Below are positions 43,730 to 52,309 of a DNA stretch of 64,000 bases, piece by piece. The notes under the pieces are model-generated. The model was given only the letters and a program-made list of their open reading frames with translations, was not told where the DNA came from and did not search any database. The position numbers were made by a program, and so were the translations under genes. The stretch lies in contig NJBN01000008.1 in NCBI GenBank assembly GCA_005223185.1, forward strand, positions 117,993 to 181,992. The letters are read 5' to 3'. Source of the stretch: a candidate division LCP-89 bacterium B3_LCP (lineage in GTDB: Bacteria > Electryoneota > B3-LCP). Each line of letters begins with the position of its first letter. The stretch's first letter is position 1.

Positions 43730-45928
43730 ATGACAAACGGAATAAACCGGCGACAATTTATAAGACTTGCGGGTTTCGGCGCCGCGGGCGCAGGATTGGC
43801 CTATAGCGGCTTGAATCCCTGGGGATTATCGGCGCATGCAGATCTGACACACACTGGATCAGGCGTCAGAGAGATTCCAACTTTCTGCGAACTATGTTTC
43901 TGGAAGTGCGGCGTAATAGCCAAAGTCAAAGATGGTCGTATCATCAAGCTTGAAGGTCATCCAGGTCACCCTCTGTCAAACGGAAGGTTATGTCCCCGCG
44001 GTAACGGCGGCACGGGCTTAACATATGATAAGGATCGTCTCAGGCAACCACTGATACGCGCTAAGAAGCGTGGTGAAGACGTCTTCCGGGAAGTCACCTG
44101 GGATGATGCTTTGGATCATATAGCCGAAAAGATGATCTACATCCGCGATGAATGGAGTGCAGACTGCTTTGCGCTCTTCAACCATGGATATGGCGCAACA
44201 TTCATCAAACATCTCATCAAGGCTTATGGATCACACAGTATCGCGGCTCCATCATACGCTCAGTGCCGGGGACCGCGGGAAGTCGGTTTTGATCTAACTT
44301 TCGGTGAAGAGGTGTTGTCTCCTGAACGAACGGACATCGTCAATACGCGTATGTTAGTGCTGATAGGTAGTCATTTAGGCGAGAACATGCACAATACTCA
44401 GGTGCAGGAATTCGCCGATGCCATCTCTAACGGCGCCAAGTTAGTGGTTGTCGATCCCCGCCATTCGGTCGCTGCCGGTAAAGCTGATTGGTATCTTCCC
44501 ATAAAACCCGCTACAGATATAGCTCTGCTGTTAGCCTGGATGAACGTCATTATAAATGAAGATCTCTACGATAAAGAATACGTCGATAAATACACTGTGG
44601 GGTTTGAACAGTTGGTTCAACATGTCAAGTCCTACTCACCTGAAAAAGTCTGGACGATAACTGGCATAAAACCCGAACTGATCAGGCGCACCGCACGTGA
44701 GATGGGGCATCAGAAGCCCGCAGTGCTGATCCACCCCGGCAGGCATGTAACCTGGTATGGCGATGATACCCAGCGTTCACGCGCCATAGCGATTTTAAAT
44801 GCGCTTTTAGGCAGTTGGGGCAGGAAAGGTGGTTTCTTCTATCCCGGAGAATTGGACGTGCCCAAACCGGAAACGCCGCCTTATCCAAAACCTTCCTTCG
44901 ATCGCGTCGATCTGCAGATTAAGAACTACCCGCTGGCTTATAATACTTTGGCTTCAGGATTGTGTGACGCCACTTTCCCCGCCCCGCAGACCAATTGCCA
45001 GTTGAAAGCGTGGTTTGTTTATGGAACCAACCTGGTGCACAGCCTCCCCAAACCTCAGCAGACCATGGAAGCTATGCAGCATTTGAAATTCCTCGTGGTA
45101 TCAGACGTCCTGCCCATGGAGATAGTGGGCTGGGCGGATGTTGTCCTTCCGGATGCTACTTATTTAGAACGTTACGACGATCTGCATGTGGGACGTTTCC
45201 GCGAACCCTTCGTGGCTTTACGGCAGCCGGTCATCGAACCCATGTATGACACTCGCCCCCCTTGGTGGGTTGCCAAAGAACTGGCGAAGAGGCTGAACTT
45301 AGATTCCTATTTCCCCTGGGATAACATCGAACAATATCTCGATAACCGGTTAGCCACAGTTGGATTGAAACTTTCCGATCTCAAGCGCGATGGTGTAAAG
45401 GTATTCCCCCGTCAACCGCTGTACTTCGAAGACGGGATTCAGCCGGAATTCTTCACCAATTCGGGAAAGATCGAACTCTATTCCAGCAGTTTGGCTGCTC
45501 ATGGATATGATCCTATTCCCGTTTATACCGAACATGGTGAACCGCCGCAAGGTTACTACCGGCTGCTCTTTGGGCGCGCTCCGGTTCACACTTTTGGCCG
45601 TACAACCAACAATCCCGTGCTGAATCGTGTGATAGATTCCAATGAAGTCTGGGTCAATCGCCGCGTTGCCGAAGAGTGGAGCCTAGAGAATGGGGGAGAC
45701 GTGATTTTAAAAAATCAGGATGGTGTGGAATCATCACCTGTGCGCATCAAAGTAACCGAGAGAATTCGAAGCGATTGCGTGTATATGGTTCACGGTTTCG
45801 GGCATAAAGCTAAGCGTCTGACCAACAAGAAGGGCGCCAATGATAGCGATTTGATCACTCGGTACAACACCGATCCCATTATGGGTGGCACGGGGATGAA
45901 CGTCAATTTCGTTACTTTTGTTACTTAA
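43730..45928 (+). CDS. Molybdopterin oxidoreductase, polysulfide/thiosulfate reductase catalytic subunit (PsrA/PhsA-like)
   Basis: This 732-residue protein has a twin-arginine signal (INRRQFIRLAGFGAAGAG). An N-terminal [4Fe-4S] site FCELCFWKCGV (~53-63) is completed by Cys in GRLCPRGNGG. The Mo-bis-MGD domains follow; the likely Mo-ligating Cys is in SYAQCRGPREVGF (~179-191). Size, lack of extra cofactors and the following ferredoxin and NrfD genes fit PsrABC/PhsABC. It would act in the periplasm, reducing polysulfide, thiosulfate or tetrathionate with electrons from quinol, or run in reverse. The precise substrate cannot be read. Confidence 0.88.
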   Translation: MTNGINRRQFIRLAGFGAAGAGLAYSGLNPWGLSAHADLTHTGSGVREIPTFCELCFWKCGVIAKVKDGRIIKLEGHPGHPLSNGRLCPRGNGGTGLTYDKDRLRQPLIRAKKRGEDVFREVTWDDALDHIAEKMIYIRDEWSADCFALFNHGYGATFIKHLIKAYGSHSIAAPSYAQCRGPREVGFDLTFGEEVLSPERTDIVNTRMLVLIGSHLGENMHNTQVQEFADAISNGAKLVVVDPRHSVAAGKADWYLPIKPATDIALLLAWMNVIINEDLYDKEYVDKYTVGFEQLVQHVKSYSPEKVWTITGIKPELIRRTAREMGHQKPAVLIHPGRHVTWYGDDTQRSRAIAILNALLGSWGRKGGFFYPGELDVPKPETPPYPKPSFDRVDLQIKNYPLAYNTLASGLCDATFPAPQTNCQLKAWFVYGTNLVHSLPKPQQTMEAMQHLKFLVVSDVLPMEIVGWADVVLPDATYLERYDDLHVGRFREPFVALRQPVIEPMYDTRPPWWVAKELAKRLNLDSYFPWDNIEQYLDNRLATVGLKLSDLKRDGVKVFPRQPLYFEDGIQPEFFTNSGKIELYSSSLAAHGYDPIPVYTEHGEPPQGYYRLLFGRAPVHTFGRTTNNPVLNRVIDSNEVWVNRRVAEEWSLENGGDVILKNQDGVESSPVRIKVTERIRSDCVYMVHGFGHKAKRLTNKKGANDSDLITRYNTDPIMGGTGMNVNFVTFVT

Positions 45929-45943
45929 ATACTGAGGATACCA

Positions 45944-46483
45944 GTGGCAAGATACGGTATGGTAATAGATACGCACCGCTGTGTGGGATGTCATTCATGT
46001 GTGATTTCCTGCTTCATGGAAAACAGCGTTCCTGAAGGCTACAAGCGAGATTGGATTGTGGAAGTTGTCTCGGGCGAATTTCCCAACTTCAGGAGCGAGA
46101 TTCGTTCCGAACGGTGCAACCACTGTGATAATCCTCCATGTGTGTTCGTTTGCCCTTGCGGCGCTTCTTATGTTGAAGAGGGAACCGGTACTGTTCTGGT
46201 CCACAACGAAAAGTGCACCGGCTGTAAAGCTTGCATTGCTGCCTGTCCTTATGATGCCCGTTTCATCAATCCCGCTGGTTTCGCTGATAAATGCACTTTC
46301 TGTGATCATCGCGTCAAGGATGGGTTGCTGCCCGGCTGTGCTACCACCTGCCCCACCAAAGCGATCAATTTCGGTGACCTGGATCAACCCGGCAGCCATC
46401 TGCATAAATTGATGCATGACCGTTCGGTGAAATCACTTAAACCTTCTGCCGGCACCGGTCCCAACGTCTATTACCTGCTGTGA
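45944..46483 (+). CDS. Four-cluster [4Fe-4S] electron-transfer subunit (PsrB-like)
   Basis: 179 residues from GTG 45944 with GAGG upstream. Four Cys-rich motifs occur: RCVGCHSCVISC, RCNHCDNPPCVFVCPCGA, KCTGCKACIAACPYDAR and KCTFCDHRVKDGLLPGCATTCP, matching the DMSO-reductase-type ferredoxin family. It passes electrons between the membrane subunit and the molybdenum subunit. It has no signal peptide, so it likely rides with the Tat-exported catalytic partner. It lies 15 bp after psrA and 7 bp before the NrfD-like gene. Confidence 0.92.
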   Translation: MARYGMVIDTHRCVGCHSCVISCFMENSVPEGYKRDWIVEVVSGEFPNFRSEIRSERCNHCDNPPCVFVCPCGASYVEEGTGTVLVHNEKCTGCKACIAACPYDARFINPAGFADKCTFCDHRVKDGLLPGCATTCPTKAINFGDLDQPGSHLHKLMHDRSVKSLKPSAGTGPNVYYLL

Positions 46484-46490
46484 GGCAACT

Positions 46491-47462
46491 ATGATTGAAG
46501 TTACCAATTATAGAGATAATCCACTGATCGATCCCCATCTGGAAATCTGGGAATGGCAGATATCCGTCTATCTGTTCTTAGGCGGTCTAGTGGCAGGACT
46601 GATGATTTTAAACGGTCTCTGGCGAATCCGGGATCGTGAACATGAGACAAAGGCTATTACCAATTCAGCAGTGTTATGGGCTCCGGTTCTGATTTCACTT
46701 GGTATGTTCTGTTTATGGTTAGATTTAGTCAATAAGCTAAACGTATACCGTTTCTACATGACCTTTCAAATTAAATCACCCATGTCGTGGGGATCATGGA
46801 TTTTATTTCTAGTCTATCCCGCCCAAATTTTAGCCGTCGCGGTTGCCAAAGGATCTGATGTGTTTGGAGGCGTTCTCAAGGGTCTGAATCCGTTGCTACA
46901 GATCTTAAAGAGTATAACCAACGGACGGGAGAAGCAGATCGCCTGGCTGAACGTTGTGCTGGGGGTTATGCTGGGAATTTATACGGGAATATTATTATCT
47001 GCCACTGCAGCCAGACCCTTGTGGAATACCGCATTGCTGGGACCTCTGTTTTTAGTAAGTGGTCTTTCCACAGCCACTGCCTGGAATATGTTATCCAGAC
47101 CTACTAAAATCGAACATTCATCTCTGGCGAAATGGGATTTTTCGCTGATTATTACAGAAATGTTTCTCCTGCTCCTCATCTTGATTGGTTTCTTAAGCGG
47201 GACTGAAGGACATCAATCAGCGGGTATGTTGCTACTTGGCGGTGGTTTTACCGCTGTTTTTTGGATCTTCGTGATCATTTTAGGGCTTTTGTTCCCATTG
47301 TGGTTAGAACTACGGGAGATGCGGGGGCATTCTACACCTGCCTGGGTTGCACCTGCATTAGTGCTTTTAGGCGGATTAGCGCTGCGTTTTGTGATGGTAC
47401 AGGCAGGTCAGGTCAGTCACCTTCCGGATACAGAACTACTATTTGGCGCTGTTGGGCACTGA
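46491..47462 (+). CDS. NrfD-family quinol-interacting membrane subunit (PsrC-like)
   Basis: This 323-residue protein has about eight to nine hydrophobic helices. The N-terminus EWQISVYLFLGGLVAGLMIL is the NrfD hallmark preceding helix 1, and IKSPMSWGSWILFLVYPAQI fits the conserved Ser-Pro-Met-Ser-Trp-Gly quinone-site motif. It would couple quinol oxidation or reduction to the periplasmic molybdoenzyme and may move protons. It is the third gene of the psrABC-like set. Confidence 0.9.
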   Translation: MIEVTNYRDNPLIDPHLEIWEWQISVYLFLGGLVAGLMILNGLWRIRDREHETKAITNSAVLWAPVLISLGMFCLWLDLVNKLNVYRFYMTFQIKSPMSWGSWILFLVYPAQILAVAVAKGSDVFGGVLKGLNPLLQILKSITNGREKQIAWLNVVLGVMLGIYTGILLSATAARPLWNTALLGPLFLVSGLSTATAWNMLSRPTKIEHSSLAKWDFSLIITEMFLLLLILIGFLSGTEGHQSAGMLLLGGGFTAVFWIFVIILGLLFPLWLELREMRGHSTPAWVAPALVLLGGLALRFVMVQAGQVSHLPDTELLFGAVGH

Positions 47463-47513
47463 CCCATTACTTACAACAGGAGCATAATAAACTTTAGAAT
47501 ATAAAGGAACATC

Positions 47514-48035
47514 ATGTCGAACGAAAAACCAAAACCCTACTGGTCGCCTTACATGGCAGGTCTGGGATTGGGATTGGTTCTGCTCCTTGCATTTGTCATC
47601 ATGGGGCAGGGACTGGGGTCTTCCGGGGCGTTTGCCCGACTGGAATATACGCTGCTTCACACAGTGGTTCCAGAACACATCGAATCCAATCCATACATGG
47701 CGCACTACTTTGAAGATGGCGCCAATCCGTTGTCAAATTACCTGGTTTTCCTGGTTGTTGGAGTTTTAGCGGGTGGTTTCATCAGTGGTATCACGGCGAA
47801 CCGGTTTAAAAAGAGCGTCGATAAGGGACCCCGTATTTCGGTCAAAGCGCGATTCTTCCTGGCTTTCTTCGGGGGTTCCTTGATGGGATTTGGAGCGCGA
47901 CTGGCGAGGGGTTGTACGTCAGGTCAGGCTCTATCAGGCGGAGCCACTCTGGCTTTAGGAAGCTGGGCGTTCATGATGATGTTCTTCGCAGGTGGTTTTC
48001 TGGGAGCGTACTTTTTAAGGAGGCAATGGCTATGA
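47514..48035 (+). CDS. YeeE/YedE-family sulfur-compound transporter, first half
   Basis: This 173-residue protein has four hydrophobic helices. The signature FGARLARGCTSGQALSGGATLALGS (~123-147, quoted in part: RLARGCTSGQALSGG) is the conserved Cys-containing pore motif of TsuA-type thiosulfate importers. AAGGAAC precedes the ATG. The protein is half-size and probably pairs with the product of the next gene, which overlaps it by four bases. It would import thiosulfate or another reduced sulfur species for the reductase or rhodanese of the same operon. Confidence 0.88.
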   Translation: MSNEKPKPYWSPYMAGLGLGLVLLLAFVIMGQGLGSSGAFARLEYTLLHTVVPEHIESNPYMAHYFEDGANPLSNYLVFLVVGVLAGGFISGITANRFKKSVDKGPRISVKARFFLAFFGGSLMGFGARLARGCTSGQALSGGATLALGSWAFMMMFFAGGFLGAYFLRRQWL

Positions 48036-48631
48036 ATTTCCCCATAGAATCGACAGGCGCATTCTCATTTAGCACAGGGATGCTGATGACATTTCTGATC
48101 GGTGTAGGGTTCGGGTTCTTTCTGGAAAAGGGTGGTTTTTCCAGCGCCAGAAAGCTGACCGCCCAGTTCTACCTGCGCGACTTTGCCGTCCTGAAAGTGA
48201 TGTTCACAGCCGTCGTCGTTGCTGGAATCGGATTCTGGGGGCTGGTGCATCTGGGCATGCTCGATCTGGAATTCACCTTCATCAATCTGACTTACATCTG
48301 GCCTCAAATTGTCGGGGGCTTGATTTTAGGCATAGGTTTCATCGTCGGAGGATATTGTCCGGGAACCGCCTGCGTGGCGGCTACCACCGGAAAGCTTGAT
48401 GCTTTATGGTGCATCGCTGGCATATTCTTCGGAATATTCGTGTTCAGCGAGCTTCAACCTGCATTGAAGGCTTTCCAGAATTCAGGCGAGATGGGCGAAG
48501 TGTTCGTCTGGCAGTGGTTGGGAGTATCACCCGGTATAGTCCTTCTTGGCGCTGTTCTTATGGCAATCGGAGCATTTTCGCTGGGCACTATAGTTGAAAA
48601 CAAGAAGGGATCGGTCGTTCAGCCGGACTAA
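48032..48631 (+). CDS. YeeE/YedE-family sulfur-compound transporter, second half
   Basis: 199 residues from ATG 48032, chosen because it forms an ATGA overlap with the previous gene and has AAGGAGG at good distance; the frame is open further upstream. It has about five helices, with a family Cys motif GGYCPGTACVAATTGKLDAL (~112-131). The companion motif GFGFFLEKGGFSSARKLTAQ is near the N-terminus. Together with the previous gene it makes a two-component version of the TsuA/YeeE importer, which in other bacteria is one chain. Confidence 0.88.
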   Translation: MNFPIESTGAFSFSTGMLMTFLIGVGFGFFLEKGGFSSARKLTAQFYLRDFAVLKVMFTAVVVAGIGFWGLVHLGMLDLEFTFINLTYIWPQIVGGLILGIGFIVGGYCPGTACVAATTGKLDALWCIAGIFFGIFVFSELQPALKAFQNSGEMGEVFVWQWLGVSPGIVLLGAVLMAIGAFSLGTIVENKKGSVVQPD

Positions 48632-48737
48632 CTGAATTCCGCATTGACTGGACTTCTCAAAGGTTATGCAATCCGCGGAAATCCGTGATTCAGACAATTT
48701 CTTACCACCTTAATCTGTATAAGCTATCGAGATAACA

Positions 48738-49373
48738 ATGGACACAAAAATAATAAACAGAATAAGCGCCGCCGTCCTTCTAGTCGCCGCTATCATCCTG
48801 GTGTTGATGGGAAATCCGTCCAGGGTGATCCTTCTGAAAGCATCGGATGACTTAGGCGCCATCGCCATGTACGGCGAGGATATGATCGATCCGTTAGTAT
48901 TGATCGACTGGATCATCGGCGAAACGGGTGATTTTATCGTAGTGGATCTACGCAACCCGTCAGATTATACCGACTTCAGCATCAACGGATCGGTGAACAT
49001 CCCCTTCGCTTCGCTGTTCACCAGTGAAGGTTTCGATCAAGTCCCCACACACCTTAAAACGGTACTGGTCTGCGAAGATGGAACTCGCTCCGGGCAAGCC
49101 TGGTCTGTGCTCAGGATACAGGGATATGAAGCTTATATCTTAAAAGGTGGGATAAAAGGTTGGTGGCGCAAGATTATGACGCCGCTTTCAGCTAAAGAGT
49201 TGCTTTTAGCGGACCTTGATCCTGCGGAATTGTCTGCGAAGCTGAAAGCTGCCAGAGAACACCTTGTGGGAGGGGGCGCCATCATGGATACACCTTCCGA
49301 AAAAAACGGCACACCACCACCGCCACAGATAAAATCCAAACCTAAGAAGAAAAAGAAGAGTGGTGGGTGTTAA
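48738..49373 (+). CDS. Membrane-anchored rhodanese-like sulfurtransferase
   Basis: This 211-residue protein has an N-terminal hydrophobic anchor (~8-28) followed by a rhodanese domain (~50-150): FIVVDLRNPSDYTDFSINGS, then the active-site loop VCEDGTRSGQA with the catalytic Cys in Cys-Glu-Asp-Gly-Thr-Arg. The C-terminus is Pro-rich then Lys-rich and ends Gly-Gly-Cys. It would transfer sulfane sulfur at the membrane, either feeding or receiving the polysulfide used by the upstream reductase. It is 106 bp from the transporter genes, with a repeat-like fragment between, so operon membership is probable but not certain. Confidence 0.85.
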   Translation: MDTKIINRISAAVLLVAAIILVLMGNPSRVILLKASDDLGAIAMYGEDMIDPLVLIDWIIGETGDFIVVDLRNPSDYTDFSINGSVNIPFASLFTSEGFDQVPTHLKTVLVCEDGTRSGQAWSVLRIQGYEAYILKGGIKGWWRKIMTPLSAKELLLADLDPAELSAKLKAAREHLVGGGAIMDTPSEKNGTPPPPQIKSKPKKKKKSGGC

Positions 49374-49384
49374 AGTCGGGGTGG

Positions 49385-49430
49385 CCGGGACAGCTTCCCC
49401 GAAGGGGCTAACGAAGTTAGGATGTCCCGG
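49385..49430. terminator. Bidirectional terminator-like hairpin between convergent genes
   Basis: Outer arms CCGGGACA (49385-49392) and TGTCCCGG (49423-49430) enclose an inner CCCC-GAA-GGGG stem (49397-49407). It lies between the rhodanese stop (49373) and the msrBA stop (49440). Confidence 0.6.
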
Positions 49431-49439
49431 TAGTGGACT

Positions 49440-50426
49440 TTAAAATCTCTTAACATACCCATGACAATACGGCATTTGGCCGTTGTTCAAGTAGTAATCC
49501 TGATGATATTTTTCAGCTTCCCAGAATTTGTCAGCTTTAGTTAGTTCTGTAGCTATGCTATAACCCTTGCTCTTCAGGATTTCAATTAACCTTTCCGCCG
49601 TCTCTCTCTGCTTCTCATCCACGTAAAAGATTTCCGATCGATACTGCTTACCAATGTCCGGTCCCTGGCAATTGATCTGAATTGGATCGTGTATTTCAAA
49701 GAATAGCCTGGTCAATGTCTCATAATCAGTTTTGGCTGGATCAAACAGTACTTCCATAGCTTCGGCATGACCGGTATTCTCAGAACAGACCTCTTCGTAG
49801 GTGGGGTCTTTCATATCCCCACCCATGTAGCCTACTGTTGTTGAAATTACGCCGTCCGATTTCTGGAAGAAATATTCCACTCCCCAGAAACATCCTCCTG
49901 CGAAGTAGGCTATTTCGCTCTTGATATCTTCGCTATGCGCAATGAAATTCAGCGAGATGGAATTGACGCAGTGCCGGATGCTCTTCTCAGTAAAATCTTC
50001 CCCGGTGAAAACGTGACCCAAATGCCCTCCGCAGTTACTGCAGACTATTTCCGTGCGGTTGCCATCAGGATCAGGCAGCCGTTTGACCGCGCCCGGGATC
50101 TCATCATCGAAGCTGGGCCACCCGCAATGTGAATCGAACTTTGATTCAGAACGATAGAGTGGTGCATCGCACCTTTTACATGAATAAATGCCCGTTTCCT
50201 TATGGTCATTATATTCACCGGTAAAGGGTTTTTCTGTCCCCTTTTGAACGATTACCATCTCTTCTTCGGGTGTAAGTTTATTGTACTCCATTTCCTCTCC
50301 CCTTGTTGAATCGCTGGAACTCTGCACCGTACTACCGAAACACTTTTGATATAGCGGTTCTCCTGCAACTAAACATAGGCTGAACCCTAAAATCCAGAGA
50401 ATGTTTCGTAATCTTATTTTTAGCAT
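49440..50426 (-). CDS. msrBA: Exported methionine sulfoxide reductase, MsrB-MsrA fusion
   Basis: 328 residues with an N-terminal signal or anchor (~6-22). The MsrB domain comes first (~45-160): zinc Cys pairs CKRC and CSNC(GGHLGHVF) and catalytic Cys in SIRHCVNSISL. The MsrA domain follows (~170-325): YFAGGCFWGVEYFF with the catalytic Cys, a TVGYMGG strand and HAEAMEVLFDP. It reduces both R and S isomers of methionine sulfoxide in periplasmic or surface proteins, fitting a cell with many exported metalloproteins. It lies outside the sulfur operon (convergent) and appears monocistronic. Confidence 0.92.
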   Translation of the reverse strand: MLKIRLRNILWILGFSLCLVAGEPLYQKCFGSTVQSSSDSTRGEEMEYNKLTPEEEMVIVQKGTEKPFTGEYNDHKETGIYSCKRCDAPLYRSESKFDSHCGWPSFDDEIPGAVKRLPDPDGNRTEIVCSNCGGHLGHVFTGEDFTEKSIRHCVNSISLNFIAHSEDIKSEIAYFAGGCFWGVEYFFQKSDGVISTTVGYMGGDMKDPTYEEVCSENTGHAEAMEVLFDPAKTDYETLTRLFFEIHDPIQINCQGPDIGKQYRSEIFYVDEKQRETAERLIEILKSKGYSIATELTKADKFWEAEKYHQDYYLNNGQMPYCHGYVKRF

Positions 50427-50742
50427 GCGACTACCCTGATTGATACCATATGCTTTTCCTGAAACGCTATCAATATGTTATTCGTTTATAAAGTGATTTT
50501 GTGGGCGTCTTTCGTTACGACAAATTCTTCCGCAGGTTTCACCTGCGGCTACTATAGTGTATCCCCTTCGGGGATTTAATATCTATCCGGATAATCATAA
50601 AATAATCTGCAAAATCCGATAAACTTGTCCATTATCTGACGGATGCGACCTGTATGCTTTTCTAACCCCGACACTGCCTATACCACAATTTAACCCCATC
50701 CACCGGCACATACTAATCTAAAAATTAAAAAAACACTTTCAA
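50427..50742. other. Non-coding spacer with two perfect palindromes
   Basis: No gene seen. Hairpins with 8-bp arms at 50530-50548 and 6-bp arms at 50561-50575 resemble the palindrome cluster at 1081-1203 in size and spacing. Confidence 0.5.
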
Positions 50743-50770
50743 TTGCCTGCTTTTATTTGTACATTATATA
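50743..50770 (+). promoter_or_regulatory. Promoter of the corrinoid/dehydratase-like operon
   Basis: TTGCCT (50743-50748), 16-bp spacer, TATATA (50765-50770). This implies a leader of about 260 nt before the first start codon. Confidence 0.6.
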
Positions 50771-50824
50771 GAACTTGTCTGAAGATCCCATCAATTCAGC
50801 AATTATCGACCAAATATAAATAAA

Positions 50825-51037
50825 GGAACGAAGATCAATGATAGCATGCCTTTGATCAGATGATGACGCCCGCAGATCGCGGGTGTTCCGGACCGGTGCG
50901 GTGATTGCGTGCGCCAGGGAGGTCTCTATGTAAACAGTATATACTTCCTCCTCTGTTGCTCACCTCTCACTGTTCCCCAAGAATCAAATACTCATTATAC
51001 TACTTAATTTCATACCAACCCAAATCAACGGAGGAAG
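50825..51037 (+). ncRNA. Structured 5' leader, candidate translational riboswitch
   Basis: Stems visible by eye: closing pair 50825-50829/50885-50889 (GGAAC/GTTCC), hairpin 50833-50838/50852-50857, and hairpin 50866-50873/50879-50886 (8 bp with one wobble). CTTCCTCC at 50944-50951 is exactly complementary to the ribosome-binding site GGAGGAAG at 51030-51037. GGAGG at 50918-50922 could instead capture the same CCTCC. This is the three-element switch layout of translation-controlling leaders. The ligand is unknown; it does not match the cobalamin, SAM or glycine riboswitch cores as I know them, though GCCAGGGAGGTCTC faintly recalls a B12 box. Confidence 0.45.
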
Positions 51038-51038
51038 A

Positions 51039-51836
51039 ATGGAACGGTTGAACATCTCACTTGAAGACGTTAAAGTTGTTTACGACGGTCCCGAAGGCGT
51101 ACTCTGGGAACTCATCATGGGTGAACAGATACACGTCGGTGGATTCAAGTCATCGATGGAATTGGTTCAGAAAGCGGGCATCCAGCAAGGCTGGAAGGGC
51201 TTGGATCTATGCAGCGCCTTGGGCGCAGGCTGCCGCTTTTTAGTCAAAAACTGCGGCGTTACCATGTGCGGCTTGGATGGCACTCAGACCATGCACCAGA
51301 AGGCTCAGGAACGCTCCCAGGCGGAAGGATTAGCCGACAAGATCGAGTTACGCCTGGGTGATGTGACGGAAATCCCCTGGCCCGACAACACCTTCGATTT
51401 CGTCTGGGGCGAAGACGCCTGGTGTTATGTGGTTGATAAGGATAAGTTAGTATCCGAAGCCGCCAGAGTACTAAAACCCGGCGGTACTTTAGCCTTCACC
51501 GACTGGATTGAAGGACCGGCAGGTCTTTCGGATGATGAAGCCAAGCGCATAAATACCTTCATGAAGTTCCCTTACATGGAAAATCTCGAAGGCTACAAGA
51601 CTCTAATTCAGAATACCGGTTTAACGCTGGTCTCAGCAGAAGACTTGACCCCTGAATACGCATCTTACGTGGATTTTTACATTAAAATGCTCACCGACCA
51701 GCTCTCCTACGATGCCCTGAAGATTATCGGAGATGACATGGAACTGTTCCAGGCTATGGGCGGTGAAATGGCTTTCATGGGGCAGAAAGCTCATGAAGGC
51801 AAAATGGGTCGCGGTAGATTCATTGCAAGGAAATAA
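51039..51836 (+). CDS. SAM-dependent methyltransferase (class I), small-molecule type
   Basis: This 265-residue protein has a Rossmann methyltransferase core: motif I GLDLCSALGAGCRFLV (~54-69), CGLDGT, LRLGDVTEIPWPDNTFDFVWGEDAWC and ARVLKPGGTLAFTDW. The N-terminal GEQIHVGG resembles the Gly-Glu-x-Ile-His-x-Gly segment of glycine, sarcosine and dimethylglycine N-methyltransferases. As first gene of the operon, its translation would be gated by the leader RNA. It may make or recycle the methylated compound handled by the corrinoid methyltransferases downstream. The acceptor is inferred only by that motif. Confidence 0.82.
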   Translation: MERLNISLEDVKVVYDGPEGVLWELIMGEQIHVGGFKSSMELVQKAGIQQGWKGLDLCSALGAGCRFLVKNCGVTMCGLDGTQTMHQKAQERSQAEGLADKIELRLGDVTEIPWPDNTFDFVWGEDAWCYVVDKDKLVSEAARVLKPGGTLAFTDWIEGPAGLSDDEAKRINTFMKFPYMENLEGYKTLIQNTGLTLVSAEDLTPEYASYVDFYIKMLTDQLSYDALKIIGDDMELFQAMGGEMAFMGQKAHEGKMGRGRFIARK

Positions 51837-51842
51837 CCGATT

Positions 51843-52259
51843 ATGATGGAAATACTTACAGGGGGAGGGTGGTTAAAACCCTCCCTCTTAGCCCTGTTCT
51901 TCTGGGGTCTGTGGGGTTTCTTAACCAAGTTAGGAGCCGAAAAAGTCCCCTGGCAGACCATGATGATCTTCTTCGCAGTTTGTACGCTGGCAGGAGGACT
52001 CGCCACAGGACCTGTTAAAATGAAGATGGACGTTTGGCATCTAATCGGTTTAGGTGCAGGAATAGCTGGAGCGCTGGGATTTATCTACTTCTTTCTGGCT
52101 ATCTCCCGAGGTGAAGCTTCGGTTGTCATTCCGATCACCTCACTTTATGTGGCGGTGGCGTCTGTACTGGCGTTCATCATCCTATCGGAACCGATTACGC
52201 TGAAGAAAATGCTGGGTATTTTATGCGCGGTAATTGCTGTGGTGTTGTTGGCAGGGTGA
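51843..52259 (+). CDS. Half-size EamA/DMT-superfamily membrane transporter
   Basis: This 138-residue protein has four to five hydrophobic helices. The C-terminal EamA pattern is ISRGEASVVIPITSLYVAVASVLAFIILSEPIT (~96-128), quoted in part as RGEASVVIPITSLY. One EamA unit like this must dimerise, as in small multidrug resistance proteins. It starts 6 bp after the methyltransferase stop. In this operon it could move the methylated amine, acid or osmolyte across the inner membrane. Substrate and direction are unknown. Confidence 0.8.
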   Translation: MMEILTGGGWLKPSLLALFFWGLWGFLTKLGAEKVPWQTMMIFFAVCTLAGGLATGPVKMKMDVWHLIGLGAGIAGALGFIYFFLAISRGEASVVIPITSLYVAVASVLAFIILSEPITLKKMLGILCAVIAVVLLAG

Positions 52260-52309
52260 TATAATATCTTATTAGCATCTTATAAATGTGAAATCAGGAA
52301 TTATGAGTA

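Noticed and set aside
50895..50930. Cobalamin riboswitch upstream of the corrinoid operon
   Set aside because: A GCCAGGGAGGTCTC segment vaguely resembles a B12 box, but the conserved core (GGGAA, GGTG..A.TCC, GCCACTG) is missing. Kept only as an unclassified leader.
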